The position numbers and the translations under genes are program-made. Below the pieces are notes generated by a model. The model was not told where the DNA came from, did no database searches, and saw only the letters and a program-made list of their open reading frames with translations. Below are positions 35,310 to 44,805 of a stretch of 64,000 nucleotides of DNA, piece by piece. The stretch is from Oceanirhabdus sp. W0125-5 (GTDB lineage: Bacteria; Bacillota; Clostridia; Clostridiales; Clostridiaceae): positions 62,001 to 126,000 of the forward strand of contig NZ_CP115913.1 in assembly GCF_027938815.1 (NCBI RefSeq). The letters are read 5' to 3'. How positions within the stretch are numbered: position 1 is the first letter of the stretch; each line of letters starts with the position of its first letter.

Positions 35310-35990
35310 CTAACTTGCGTAGCTGTCAAATACATCCCCAATCCCATCATCAGGCTCCCCATAATATACTATCTCTTTATCAATTATTAACGCCTTATCA
35401 ATATACTTACAAACCATGTTAAGATTGTGACTAACAAGAATAATAGCCACATTCGAATTTAATTCCTTTAATAATTCAAATATTTCACTCTTAGCATTTG
35501 CATCAAGACTTGCTGTTGGCTCATCTAATAGTATTGCCTGTGGATCATTCACAAGAGCTCTAGCAATTAATACTTTTTGTAGTTGACCACCTGATAACTC
35601 ACCAATTTGCCTATTTTTTAATTCAATTATCCCAAGTCTTGTCATTATCCTATCAGCTTTATCGTTTTCACTTTTAGAATATCTTTTTAAGAATTTTATT
35701 CTTTTATTTAAAAATCCCATCATAATAACATCCTTAACTTTTATAGGAAAACTTTTATCAAAAGATACAGATTGTGATACATAGGATATGTTTGTTTTTT
35801 CCTGGATTTCAACTTTCCCATTTTGTGGTTTAAGTATCCCTAATATAACTTTGACTAAAGAACTCTTCCCAGCTCCATTAGGCCCTAAAATTCCAATAAA
35901 CTCTTTTTCATTAATACTAAAACTGATATCCTTTAATGCAATATTATTATCATATTTTAAAGTTACATTTCTAACATCAATTAATTTCAT
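35310..35990 (-). CDS. znuC: Zinc ABC transporter ATP-binding protein
   Basis: The 226-residue ATPase has Walker A GPNGAGKSS near 36-44, signature LSGGQLQK near 132, Walker B ILLDEPTAS near 152 and the switch histidine in VSHNL near 186. It energises the permease encoded next to it and is nine bases from both neighbours. GAGGTG precedes the start. Confidence 0.92.
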   Translation of the reverse strand: MKLIDVRNVTLKYDNNIALKDISFSINEKEFIGILGPNGAGKSSLVKVILGILKPQNGKVEIQEKTNISYVSQSVSFDKSFPIKVKDVIMMGFLNKRIKFLKRYSKSENDKADRIMTRLGIIELKNRQIGELSGGQLQKVLIARALVNDPQAILLDEPTASLDANAKSEIFELLKELNSNVAIILVSHNLNMVCKYIDKALIIDKEIVYYGEPDDGIGDVFDSYAS

Positions 35991-35999
35991 TTCACACCT

Positions 36000-36920
36000 C
36001 TATTTAATTCCATACTTTAAGGCCTCAATTATTTTTCGTATATTTTCTTCATAATTCTCTTCTAAAGGATTTATCTTATAAACCTCTCCATTAATTTCTC
36101 TCGCTATGATTTCGGCCTGCCTGCTATCCATTTCTGCTTGATAAAATACAGTTGTTATTTTATTCTCTTTACATAACTCTATTATCTTCTGCATCCTCTT
36201 TGGAGTAGCTTCCTTCCCTTCATCTTCTATTGTAATCATATTCAGACCATAATCATCTGCCAAATATCCTAATGAAGGATGGTATATTAAAAATGACTTT
36301 CCTTTTTCATTTTGAACCAAATTTGAGAGTTCATTGTCAAGCTCATCTAATTTCATGCTAAATTTCAAATAATTATCTTCATAGATATCTTTATTTTTCG
36401 AATCAATTTGTATTAATCTCTCCTTAATATCTTTTGCCATTAATTTTACTCGCTTCGGAGACATCCATTGATGAGGGTCAACCCCAGTATGACTATGCTC
36501 TTCATGTTCTTCGTGTTCTTCATGTTCTTCGTGTTCTTCATGTTCTTCCTCTGAAAATGTTCTTATACCATGTTCTTTGAAAGCTTCTTCAGCTAAGTCT
36601 ACTATTTCTATATTATTATTAAAATCTTCTATATTTTTAATTATGTTCTCCTCTGCTGGAACCCCTATGGTTAGATATAATTTTGCCTTAGATAATTGTT
36701 GCATAGCTTTAGGTGATGGTTCATAATTTGTAGGGCTATATCCTGGTGGAATCATTGTAACTATATCAAATTTATCTCCTGAAATCGCTTCAACAATACC
36801 CTTTTGAGGAGGTATGCTAACAGCAATTATATTTCCTTTATTCCCATCTTCTCTATTTCCATTACAACCACTCAATAGTAATAGAACTATTAAACTTATT
36901 ATTATACTAATTTTTTTCAT
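36000..36920 (-). CDS. znuA: Zinc-binding lipoprotein of the ABC transporter
   Basis: The 306-residue cluster A-I binding protein captures zinc outside the cell. It has a lipobox LLSGC (Cys18), a metal ligand region PPGYSPTNYEPSP, and an acidic/His loop with six Glu-Glu-His units followed by HSHTGVDPHQW near 138-152. His ligands in DPHQW and IYHPS fit ZnuA. I start at ATG 36920, after AGGAGG; six upstream codons are the ribosome-binding region. The EEH loop is built from a 9-bp tandem repeat. First gene of the five-gene zinc operon. Confidence 0.92.
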   Translation of the reverse strand: MKKISIIISLIVLLLLSGCNGNREDGNKGNIIAVSIPPQKGIVEAISGDKFDIVTMIPPGYSPTNYEPSPKAMQQLSKAKLYLTIGVPAEENIIKNIEDFNNNIEIVDLAEEAFKEHGIRTFSEEEHEEHEEHEEHEEHEEHSHTGVDPHQWMSPKRVKLMAKDIKERLIQIDSKNKDIYEDNYLKFSMKLDELDNELSNLVQNEKGKSFLIYHPSLGYLADDYGLNMITIEDEGKEATPKRMQKIIELCKENKITTVFYQAEMDSRQAEIIAREINGEVYKINPLEENYEENIRKIIEALKYGIK

Positions 36921-36933
36921 ATATCCTCCTACT

Positions 36934-36989
36934 TGCAATTAATTTGCATTTTCAATTATTATTATATTACTATATTTTTTCAATGTCAA
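36934..36989 (-). promoter_or_regulatory. znu promoter with candidate Zur operator
   Basis: TTGACA (36984-36989) and TATAAT (36961-36966) are 17 bases apart. The palindrome TGCAATTAATTTGCA (36934-36948) lies about 12 bases past the -10 box, over the probable transcript start. It is a good candidate for the operator of the divergent Fur-family gene, although it differs from the Bacillus Zur box. Confidence 0.65.
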
Positions 36990-37120
36990 CATACACCTTT
37001 ATAGTCTTACCACTTCGTGATAATATAGACTTGTAAGATAAATATATTTCTTTAATAAAGAAAATTTATTAAAGAATTAACTAGGTTATTTGCTTTTTAT
37101 TATAGATGGGAGATGTTAAA

Positions 37121-37558
37121 ATGAGCTTTGAGAAATTATGTGATCTTCTTAAAAGAAATAATTTCAAATTAACAGACCAAAGAAAATCCATTCTGTTTAC
37201 ATTATATGAAAATAAAGATTCCTTAATGAGTCCAGAAGATTTATTAATTGCTGCTAAAAAAAACAGTACAAAAATCAATTTATCAACTATTTATAGAAAT
37301 ATAGATGCATTACTAAAATTTGATTTGTTATATAAACATATTAAAGATAATGGTTCAACTTTATACAAATTAAAGTTAAAAGATTCCCATTCTCATCACA
37401 TGATATGTACAAAATGCGGCAAAACAGAAACAGTTGAATTTTGCCCAATTGAAGCTTTCAAAGGAATAATAGATAAAAAACAATTTAAACTTAAAGAGCA
37501 TAAACTTGAATTATATGGTCACTGTAAAGAATGCAACGACGAAAAAAATCGCGGCTAA
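37121..37558 (+). CDS. zur: Fur-family metalloregulator (Zur-like)
   Basis: The 145-residue repressor has a winged helix (about 10-80, NLSTIYRNIDALLKFDLL), the His-rich HSHHMICTKCGK near 90-101 and a second Cys pair CKECN near 135. The two CxxC pairs form the structural zinc site. It is divergent from the znu operon, which argues for zinc sensing (Zur) rather than iron. I start at ATG 37121, eight bases after GGGAG. The stop codon lies in the loop of a terminator. Confidence 0.88.
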   Translation: MSFEKLCDLLKRNNFKLTDQRKSILFTLYENKDSLMSPEDLLIAAKKNSTKINLSTIYRNIDALLKFDLLYKHIKDNGSTLYKLKLKDSHSHHMICTKCGKTETVEFCPIEAFKGIIDKKQFKLKEHKLELYGHCKECNDEKNRG

Positions 37559-37571
37559 CCCCGATTTTAAA
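37543..37571. terminator. Bidirectional terminator of zur-like gene
   Basis: Stem AAAATCG-C-GG/CC-C-CGATTTT with loop CTAA and A/T tracts at both sides. The zur-like stop codon is in the loop. On the minus strand it follows repeat copy L. Confidence 0.7.
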
Positions 37572-37575
37572 AAAG

Positions 37576-37788
37576 AAATGTATAATTGACAATGTATAAT
37601 GTATAATGATGGATGCTTCTCACTTACGTGAGAAGCTGCATTTTATTGTTCTTTATATAAAGAGAGGTTTACTCATTTTATCAAAGATAAAATGAGTAAA
37701 CCTCTTATTGTTTTCGGAATAATATTATTAAAATTTCTCGGAGAGAAATGTCCTTCATTCTCCATTATACATTTTCCATTATCCATTA
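37576..37788 (+). repeat. Foldback repeat, copy L (core deletion)
   Basis: Copy with 213 bases: the mini-hairpin and H3 are missing. P3 and H2 thereby merge into one perfect stem of 19 bp (GAGGTTTACTCATTTTATC, loop AAA, exact complement; 37661-37705 region). H1 is a changed 9-bp stem GCTTCTCAC/GTGAGAAGC. Confidence 0.92.
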
Positions 37789-37796
37789 TGGTTTTA

Positions 37797-39353
37797 TTAA
37801 GTAATGTATGGTACAAAGACACTCAATATAACAAATGTTTCAATAAATAATACTCCTCCAAAAGGTATTAAAGGAATCGTTTCTAGATCAAAATTAAATA
37901 TTAAATAACTAAATATTGCCGATAAACTATATATAATTAAGGTAACCGTTAATCCTACACCTATGCTCAAAGGATCTGGCATTAATGCCCCGTACCTAGT
38001 ATACATAATATTTTTTATCATATATAACTGAAATATCCCTACTAATAGTAAAGCAACTATATATGTTACTTTACTCGTCTTTTCACTAAAATCATAAGAT
38101 ATAAATGATATTGTTCCTATAATAAAGAAAGCAAAGAACATCCAAGTTAAGCCAATTATAAACATATATGCAAATGAAAAAGCTATTCCATGTAAAGAAA
38201 TATTCAAGGCTTCTTTTTTCTCTTCTTTAGAAATAAAATTTATACTCTCTTTAAATAACTCTTCAGAAGAAGCTAATTTAAGATCATAATAATTTACTTT
38301 GGTAAATTCAGAAAATACAACATACTCTTTATAGTTTGCTACATGAAATGCTCTTTTTCTACTATTAGAAACATAATTATAATCTACAATTTTACAATCC
38401 TTTATTGAAAATTCTACTATATCTTGTTCAAAAAATCTTTTATCTAAAACTCTTTCTACATACCCAAAGAACACCCCCTGAGAATCACCTCTAACAATTG
38501 ATCTTACAGGTTGTCCTTGAATTTCTACTAATTTCGATTGGGATTTACCTGTATTTAGATAATACGATATCCCCTTTGTACGCATATATTCGCCCTTAAC
38601 AAATTCTTCATATGTCAAAATCAATTCTTCACCAAGAACACTAAGAATAGGATTATCAAAACTCACACCAATTCCCTTATTTATTGTTGCTATTTTTTCT
38701 TTTTTGACTTCCTTATTATTTTCAAGAATTATAGTATTAAAGGCACGCTCTTCTTCATTATAATATGCAATATAGGTATTTTCTTTATACTTTGCTGCTG
38801 AAATATTTTCATAATTATCTTTTTTCGATTCAAATAAAATATTAAGATTATTATCTACAATCTTAATAGTATCACCTGAAGAAATAAGAATCTCCTCATC
38901 TGAGAGCTTTTTATTTTCTAATATTCCTTCAATAACCCTTATATCTTTAATATTAAGATCATTATCAATTACTGCATGATTAAAACTTCTTACCCCTTTT
39001 TTAATACTTATCCAACTGATATATAAGTTTCTCTTATCAGTTGTAAATATACCATCTTTCATGAACTTTCCATATTCATAACTCTTTGAATCAATAACCT
39101 CTCCTAACATATTAGTCTTAACTATGCGAATCCCATTTTCAGTAGTGTGGACTATATAAATTTGTTCTTTAAAGATTATAATACTTGGATTACCCTTAAC
39201 AAATCCTTCTGAAACAGATTTGTCTTTACTCCATTTTTGAGATGGTGCACTAGAAGTTACTTCAATATTTTTTTTATAATTTACATATTGAATAGTAACT
39301 ATGGACGCAAATAAACAAATCAATGCCCATATAATTATGGTTTTCTTTTTCAT
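37797..39353 (-). CDS. Membrane protein with extracellular propeller-like part
   Basis: The 518-residue protein has an N-terminal membrane anchor (5-24), a long extracellular part of short repeated strands (about 30-375) and four C-terminal membrane segments from about 390. It has no enzyme motif and I do not recognise the family. The plan resembles sensor or transport-associated surface proteins. GGGGAAGAG precedes ATG. It is preceded by ~276 bp without a gene (39354-39629) that holds only AT-rich DNA and the terminator of the next unit. Confidence 0.7.
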   Translation of the reverse strand: MKKKTIIIWALICLFASIVTIQYVNYKKNIEVTSSAPSQKWSKDKSVSEGFVKGNPSIIIFKEQIYIVHTTENGIRIVKTNMLGEVIDSKSYEYGKFMKDGIFTTDKRNLYISWISIKKGVRSFNHAVIDNDLNIKDIRVIEGILENKKLSDEEILISSGDTIKIVDNNLNILFESKKDNYENISAAKYKENTYIAYYNEEERAFNTIILENNKEVKKEKIATINKGIGVSFDNPILSVLGEELILTYEEFVKGEYMRTKGISYYLNTGKSQSKLVEIQGQPVRSIVRGDSQGVFFGYVERVLDKRFFEQDIVEFSIKDCKIVDYNYVSNSRKRAFHVANYKEYVVFSEFTKVNYYDLKLASSEELFKESINFISKEEKKEALNISLHGIAFSFAYMFIIGLTWMFFAFFIIGTISFISYDFSEKTSKVTYIVALLLVGIFQLYMIKNIMYTRYGALMPDPLSIGVGLTVTLIIYSLSAIFSYLIFNFDLETIPLIPFGGVLFIETFVILSVFVPYIT

Positions 39354-39601
39354 GTCTCTTCCCCTTTCCTCATTAATATTACAGCATTAAATTAAATATA
39401 TTATATTATATTTAATATAATATCATTAATATCCTATAATGGAAAACTTTTGACTAAGTTTTATCTCAATACAATTATATAATTAATCTTACATAAATAA
39501 GGTTTACTGATTTTTTTAGTATCTTTCTTGTAAACTGTCATTTAATATATTTCAAGCAAACACTCTTAATGAAAATTATAATTTCTTACAGAGTAAAAAA
39601 T

Positions 39602-39626
39602 AAAAAGCGCATTCATGCGCTTTTTT
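39602..39626. terminator. Terminator of the lipoprotein gene
   Basis: Stem AAAAAGCGC/GCGCTTTTT with a 6-base loop, A and T runs on the two sides, directly after the stop at 39630 on the minus strand. Confidence 0.8.
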
Positions 39627-39629
39627 CTA

Positions 39630-40445
39630 CTATAATTTTAAATTTTTAAACAAATCTTCTAAAGCTTTCTGTAATTTCAACGCTTTATCTATATTCCATT
39701 GAGAATCATTATAATATTCTAAATCAATATACGATTTATATCCATTTTCTCTTTTCTCTTCAAAATAGATACCTTTAAATAATTCAAAATCATCTTCAAA
39801 AATATAGTATATCCCTTTTTTATTTTCTCTTTTTACAATCTTATCGTAGTGTTTTATTAATTCAGAGTTTAATTTGTCATCTTTCCTAAATATGCTCATT
39901 GATATAGTCCCCTTTAGGTTACCATAATTGATTTTTATCATATTTACATTATCATGACTTATCTCTCTTTTAAAAATTCTATTTAACTCTCCATCACTTA
40001 ATATTTTTTCATCAGTAAAATACCAATCTTTATTCTGTTTTTCTATTATCTTTAAGCTATCAAACTTAAAATCTAAGATTTCTTCTGGAATAACAATATC
40101 ATTATAATATACCTGAAACTCATCAATATCCTTAAATTCTTTATTACCTGTTATAATTAGTTTTTTACCTTTGTATTCAATTGCAACACTTTCATCATAT
40201 TGAAGCCTTGCCTGTTCTTCTAATACTATCTTATTTATTATACTTTCATCTTCATAAGTAGATTCCTTGGACATTATTTCTTTATTTTCCTCTTTTGCTT
40301 CATTAACTTCTGTAGCAAAATTCTCTACCTTTGGTTTTTCATCATAAGTTTTATTATTTATAAACTTTTCTTTATTTTCATTTGAAGAACATGCTACCAA
40401 AAATATAAGTAACAACAAAGGTATCATAGATTTTAAATATCTCAT
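39630..40445 (-). CDS. Lipoprotein of unknown function
   Basis: The 271-residue precursor has a lipobox FLVACSS (Cys19) and a charged spacer (about 24-70). The rest is a mixed alpha/beta region with several long strands (IAVEYKGKKLIITGNKEF...). No family is recognised. AAGGGAG precedes the start. It lies 95 bp downstream of signal peptidase I and is probably a separate unit or the second gene of that operon. Confidence 0.7.
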   Translation of the reverse strand: MRYLKSMIPLLLLIFLVACSSNENKEKFINNKTYDEKPKVENFATEVNEAKEENKEIMSKESTYEDESIINKIVLEEQARLQYDESVAIEYKGKKLIITGNKEFKDIDEFQVYYNDIVIPEEILDFKFDSLKIIEKQNKDWYFTDEKILSDGELNRIFKREISHDNVNMIKINYGNLKGTISMSIFRKDDKLNSELIKHYDKIVKRENKKGIYYIFEDDFELFKGIYFEEKRENGYKSYIDLEYYNDSQWNIDKALKLQKALEDLFKNLKL

Positions 40446-40540
40446 ATCAGTCTCCCTTACCCATTCTATAATAAATTATATCGCTAATACCACATGGATA
40501 AGTTACAATAAAGTAAAAATATTAAAAACTTCTTAACATT

Positions 40541-41137
40541 TTATCTCAATTTCCCAAATCTTTTAAATGGGAAAAAAACTATCTGTGCTTTTCCTTGAAT
40601 ATCCTCTTGGGGAATATATGGTTCTTTCCAATATCTAGCATCTATTGATGAAGGTCTATTATCTCCAAGGAAAAAATAATGATCTTGCGGAATTGTGTAT
40701 TCACCTAACTCCATATTACCATATGAAAATGTTGAATAATCACCTTTATTAAACTTCTCTTCATTTATTTGAAATTTAACGTAATTCTCTTCATATAATT
40801 TACCATTAACATAGACTTCTCCATTTGGCATAAGCTTTATAGTATCTCCTGGAAGACCAATTAATCTCTTTATCAGTGTTTTACCATTTTCTTTACTATC
40901 AAAAACCAATATATCTCCTCTTTCAATATTATCAAAATTATAAATTCTAGTAACCAGTATTCTATCCTGTAATTGTATTGTAGGTAACATTGACCCTGTT
41001 GGTACTTTAACATTAAAAAAAACAAATTGTCTAATCAATAAAAACAATACTAATGCCCCTAAAAATGGATATATCCAATCTTTCATAAAAGCACTTTTAA
41101 AAAAACTAACTTTTTCACTATTTTTAACTCCATCCAT
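40541..41137 (-). CDS. lepB: Signal peptidase I
   Basis: The 198-residue membrane serine protease removes signal peptides of secreted proteins. One membrane segment (about 21-40) is followed by the catalytic Ser49 in PTGSMLPT and Lys90 in LIKRLIGLPGD, and by GDNRPSSIDARYW near 157. The length and single N-terminal anchor fit the Gram-positive SipS type. AAAGGA precedes ATG. Confidence 0.95.
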   Translation of the reverse strand: MDGVKNSEKVSFFKSAFMKDWIYPFLGALVLFLLIRQFVFFNVKVPTGSMLPTIQLQDRILVTRIYNFDNIERGDILVFDSKENGKTLIKRLIGLPGDTIKLMPNGEVYVNGKLYEENYVKFQINEEKFNKGDYSTFSYGNMELGEYTIPQDHYFFLGDNRPSSIDARYWKEPYIPQEDIQGKAQIVFFPFKRFGKLR

Positions 41138-41315
41138 TAGTCACATTCCTTTCTGACTTACTCTTTATATTTAATATAAATTATAACATTTATCATTACA
41201 CAATTTATAGTATTTATAGAAATTCAGAGAAAATTCATAGATTAAATTATTTTTTTTCTTTTTAGTAACTTTTCATTTATATCTTCGTATATATTATGAA
41301 AAACTCTTCCACAAG

Positions 41316-41355
41316 AAAAGAGAAGGCGTCTACCCCTAAGATCCTTCTCTTTTTT
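41316..41355 (-). terminator. Terminator of the M28 peptidase gene
   Basis: Stem AAAAGAGAAGG/CCTTCTCTTTT with a 16-base loop directly after the stop on the minus strand, with A and T tracts. Confidence 0.75.
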
Positions 41356-41363
41356 ATTAGTAT

Positions 41364-42704
41364 TTATTCTATATAACTCTTATTTTGAAATTCATAAATA
41401 AATTCTACTACAACATCACATATTTTTTTTAAATACTCATAATCAACAAGTTCTGTACTATCTTTTGGAGTATGAATTGACTCCCCTTCCTTAAATAAAT
41501 TCTCTTGAATTAAGCTTATTGAGTACATTCCATCATGAGAAAAAGAACTATGATCACTATTTGGTATTGTTCCAGTAAAATTATCAATATTTTTTTTATC
41601 TAAAATACTCTTCATATCTTTTTTTAGTATATCATTTTTGGAAGCATCTCCATGTATCCCTAATCTTTTACCATTTATTTTACCTATGCAATCAATATTA
41701 ATAACAATGATTTCTGAATATTTGTCTTTTATATGATTTGCAAATGCCCTACTTCCAAAAAGTCCAAATTCTTCACCATTAAATCCACAAATATATGTAT
41801 CATTTTCTAACTCTTTTCCATTAACTAGTTGCTCAGCAATATTCAAAATAGCTACTGTCCCTGACCCATTATCAATCGCCCCTGGAAACATTATATCTCC
41901 ATCCCAACCAACATGATCAAAATGAGCCGATATTATAAATGCTTTTTCTTTCTTCTTCCCTGGAATTTTTCCAATTATATTTTTAACAGTTGAATTATTA
42001 GTTTTATATCTACTTTTTATTATTACTTCTTTTGCTTTTTTCTCAAACATTTCATCATACAATTTATCATCTATCTGAATATATGCTGCTCCCCTATGAG
42101 CTATTTGAGGCACTCCAAAAAAATCTTTTCTCTTTCTAAGTATAGCCTTTGTGTTACTTCTAAACATATTTTTGTTGATAGAATCATCATCAACCACAAT
42201 CGCAATTTCACCTGTAGTTCTACTAGCTAATTCTTTTTTATCCATAACTACCTGACACTTCAAATCAACTGTTGACAACCTTATTTGATCAATGTAGTCT
42301 TTTCCATATTCACATACCTTTTCACTTCCATCTTTAAATATTATTTTCATATAATGTTCACTTCTATCTGGATAGTACACTTCTTGATCAAACTCATGAA
42401 AATATTGATTTTTATTGAATGGCTTTATACCAATTTCTCTAAACCTATCCACAAGATATTCTCCCGCTTTTTCATTTCCTCTTGTTCCTGTTAACCTACC
42501 CATAAATTCCTGTGAAGTTAACTTATTTAAATCAGCTTCTATAATTTTAATTTGCTCTAGATGACTTTTATTAATGCTCTGCTCTGTCCCTCTTAATGAA
42601 ATGGTTCCTATTGATGACTTAACATTAATGCTCTGTATATATAAGAACATTACTGTTATAACTATGGTTATTAAAATTGGTAATTTAATTTTCTTTTTAT
42701 CCAT
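41364..42704 (-). CDS. M28-family zinc aminopeptidase, membrane-anchored
   Basis: The 446-residue protein has an N-terminal membrane anchor (about 7-25) and an extracellular M28 catalytic domain (about 235-440). The zinc ligands are in SAHFDHVG, GAIDNGSG, NGEEFGLFG (Glu-Glu) and DHSSF. The family removes N-terminal residues from peptides. AAAGGAG precedes the start. It is divergent from a small membrane gene. Confidence 0.9.
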   Translation of the reverse strand: MDKKKIKLPILITIVITVMFLYIQSINVKSSIGTISLRGTEQSINKSHLEQIKIIEADLNKLTSQEFMGRLTGTRGNEKAGEYLVDRFREIGIKPFNKNQYFHEFDQEVYYPDRSEHYMKIIFKDGSEKVCEYGKDYIDQIRLSTVDLKCQVVMDKKELASRTTGEIAIVVDDDSINKNMFRSNTKAILRKRKDFFGVPQIAHRGAAYIQIDDKLYDEMFEKKAKEVIIKSRYKTNNSTVKNIIGKIPGKKKEKAFIISAHFDHVGWDGDIMFPGAIDNGSGTVAILNIAEQLVNGKELENDTYICGFNGEEFGLFGSRAFANHIKDKYSEIIVINIDCIGKINGKRLGIHGDASKNDILKKDMKSILDKKNIDNFTGTIPNSDHSSFSHDGMYSISLIQENLFKEGESIHTPKDSTELVDYEYLKKICDVVVEFIYEFQNKSYIE

Positions 42705-42842
42705 GATTTTCTCCTTTCAATCTATATGCTACTACTAAATAATATTTTTAAGTATGTTATATAATATTTTTTTATTTTGGAGAGAATATAAATAAGATTA
42801 AATAAATATTTATTATATGCATTACTATTTGGAGTGATTAAC

Positions 42843-43148
42843 TTGAAATTTTTTAACAAATCTCAATATAAAACGTACGAAGAAAAAGAAGAGAATTCAT
42901 TGAATTTATCAAAATCAAAATTATTAAATATATCTATTTCAACATGTCTCTTCGCATTTGGTATTTATTTATCAGTATTATCTTTAGATTTATTTCTATA
43001 TTTATTCAAAGATTTTCTGACTTTACACATTTTCTTACGTAAAATAACAATAATAACTTTATCTTTCTTCTTATCTTTTCTACTTCAACTTCCTATGCTA
43101 TGTTATTTATTTTATTTTTTTTCATATAAGTTATATTCAAAAAAATAA
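42843..43148 (+). CDS. Small two-pass membrane protein
   Basis: The 101-residue protein has a charged N-terminus, then membrane segments at about 29-52 and 66-95. I start at TTG 42843, eight bases after GGAG; the in-frame GTG is within that site. No family is recognised. It lies divergent from the M28 gene and 124 bp before another small membrane gene on the same strand. Confidence 0.6.
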   Translation: MKFFNKSQYKTYEEKEENSLNLSKSKLLNISISTCLFAFGIYLSVLSLDLFLYLFKDFLTLHIFLRKITIITLSFFLSFLLQLPMLCYLFYFFSYKLYSKK

Positions 43149-43272
43149 ATGATTATATACTAATCTATTCTATTTTTTGTAACTTTATATTAACTAAATC
43201 TTCAAATATTTATGATATAATATTAGTATAATTTCCAATAATTAATATAAGCCTTATAAGGAGTTGATATAA

Positions 43273-43539
43273 ATGAAAAAGTCAAATAAAAAAGAGTTAA
43301 TCGCTCTTGGTATACTTGGTATAGCTTCAGTAGCACTTGGAATGTATTTATCAAAAAAAGAGAATAGAGAAAAAATTAAAGAAGAATTATCTAAAACTAA
43401 TGAAGTGTTTAAGAATAAGCTTGACGAGATAGATTACAAATACAATATTATCCCATGTAATGAAGTTTACCAGTGGAATAGTGATGAGGATACAATTAAC
43501 GTGACTATACATAAAGAAGCTAAAGTAATCGATGAGTAA
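43273..43539 (+). CDS. Small membrane-anchored protein
   Basis: The 88-residue protein has a hydrophobic segment at about 8-24 (LIALGILGIASVALGMYL), a charged helix (SKKENREKIKEELSK) and a C-terminal part with VYQWNSDEDTINVTIHKEA. AAGGAG lies nine bases before ATG. Its function is unknown. It ends 30 bp before the mini repeat (copy O). Confidence 0.65.
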   Translation: MKKSNKKELIALGILGIASVALGMYLSKKENREKIKEELSKTNEVFKNKLDEIDYKYNIIPCNEVYQWNSDEDTINVTIHKEAKVIDE

Positions 43540-43569
43540 GCAAAAATAAATATAAGAATTTTTAAAAGA

Positions 43570-43672
43570 AGTTGACAATGAACAACGAACAGTTGACAAC
43601 GATGGATGGTTCTGATCTTCAGTCAGAATCATACATCATTGTCAACTTTCAATTTTCCACTTTCAACTTCTT
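43570..43672 (+). repeat. Foldback repeat, copy O (mini form)
   Basis: A 103-bp derivative that keeps only the two arms and H1 (GGTTCTGA.../...GTCAGAATC). The arms are of the GTTGACAA/GAAAGTGG type and pair across their length (GAAGTTGA at the left end, TCAACTTC at the right). The P2-H2-H3-H4 core is absent. It ends two bases before the stop codon of the aldo/keto reductase gene. Confidence 0.88.
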
Positions 43673-43674
43673 TT

Positions 43675-44805
43675 TTATTTACCGAAAGTACCAACTACAT
43701 CTTTTAGTTTTTCTGGTATATTGATATTCTGAGGACATTTTTCTATACATTTGCCACAATCAACGCAATTAGATGCCTTTTTCTCATCACTAATAAATCG
43801 ATTATACATTTTTCCAACACCTTCAACATCCTCAAACATAGATGCATCATTATAAAGTTCAAAACATGCTGGAATATTTACTCCTGCAGGACATGGCATA
43901 CAATACTTACAATCTGTACAATCAACCTTAATTTTTTTCTTATAATATTTATTGACTTCTTTAAGAATCTCTAAATCTTCATCTATAAGATTATTACTAT
44001 AACCCTTGTTGCTTAAAAGAATATTTTCTCTAACATGACTCATCTCAGACATCCCACTTAGTATAAGACTTACCTCTGGAAAGTTCCATACATATCTTAA
44101 TGCCCATTCAATTGGAGTTTTATTTTCTTTTGATTTATTCATTATATCTTTTATAGGTTGAGATATATTATTAACTATTCTTCCACCTCTTAGAGGTTCC
44201 ATAATAATAACATCCAACCCCTTATTTTTTGCATATTTTAACCCTTTTACACCAGCTTGATACTCTTCATCTAGATAGTTAAGTTGTATCTGACAGAATT
44301 CCCAAGAATAATCCTGTAAAATATATTCAAACTCATTATAATCACCGTGAAAAGAAAATCCAATATGCTTAACTTTTCCTTCTGATTTTATCTCATCTAA
44401 AAACTGGATTACTCCTAAATCCTTAAGTTTATCCCAACTTTCTCTATCAAGGGCATGTACCAAGTAAAAATCAATAAAATCAGTTTTTAACCTTACTAAT
44501 TGACCTTCAATCATTTTTCTAAAATCATCATATTCTTTAACATACCATCCTGACAATTTAGTAGCTAATTTCACTTTTTCTCTATATCCCTCTTGTAATA
44601 CTTCTCCAACTAACGGTTCACTCATCTGACCATGATAAGGTATTGCTGTATCAACATAATTAACTCCATTATCAATTGCATATCTCATCATTTCCATTAC
44701 TAACTCTTTATTAATATTCTTCGTATCATTGTCTATAGTAGGAAACCTCATACATCCAAATCCAAGTATAGATACTTTTTCACCAGCTAATTCTCTATAT
44801 AACAT
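43675..44805 (-). CDS. Aldo/keto reductase with C-terminal Fe-S domain
   Basis: The 376-residue protein has an aldo/keto reductase barrel (catalytic Asp, Tyr and Lys region: DTAIPYHGQ near 52, LATKLSG near 80, VHALDR near 117) and a ferredoxin-like tail from about 285. The tail has CTDCKYCMPCP and CVDCGKCIEKCP, giving ligands for one or two 4Fe-4S clusters. Such fused forms are common in anaerobes; substrates are unknown. AAGGGGG precedes ATG, and a TATAAT lies further upstream. Confidence 0.9.
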   Translation of the reverse strand: MLYRELAGEKVSILGFGCMRFPTIDNDTKNINKELVMEMMRYAIDNGVNYVDTAIPYHGQMSEPLVGEVLQEGYREKVKLATKLSGWYVKEYDDFRKMIEGQLVRLKTDFIDFYLVHALDRESWDKLKDLGVIQFLDEIKSEGKVKHIGFSFHGDYNEFEYILQDYSWEFCQIQLNYLDEEYQAGVKGLKYAKNKGLDVIIMEPLRGGRIVNNISQPIKDIMNKSKENKTPIEWALRYVWNFPEVSLILSGMSEMSHVRENILLSNKGYSNNLIDEDLEILKEVNKYYKKKIKVDCTDCKYCMPCPAGVNIPACFELYNDASMFEDVEGVGKMYNRFISDEKKASNCVDCGKCIEKCPQNINIPEKLKDVVGTFGK

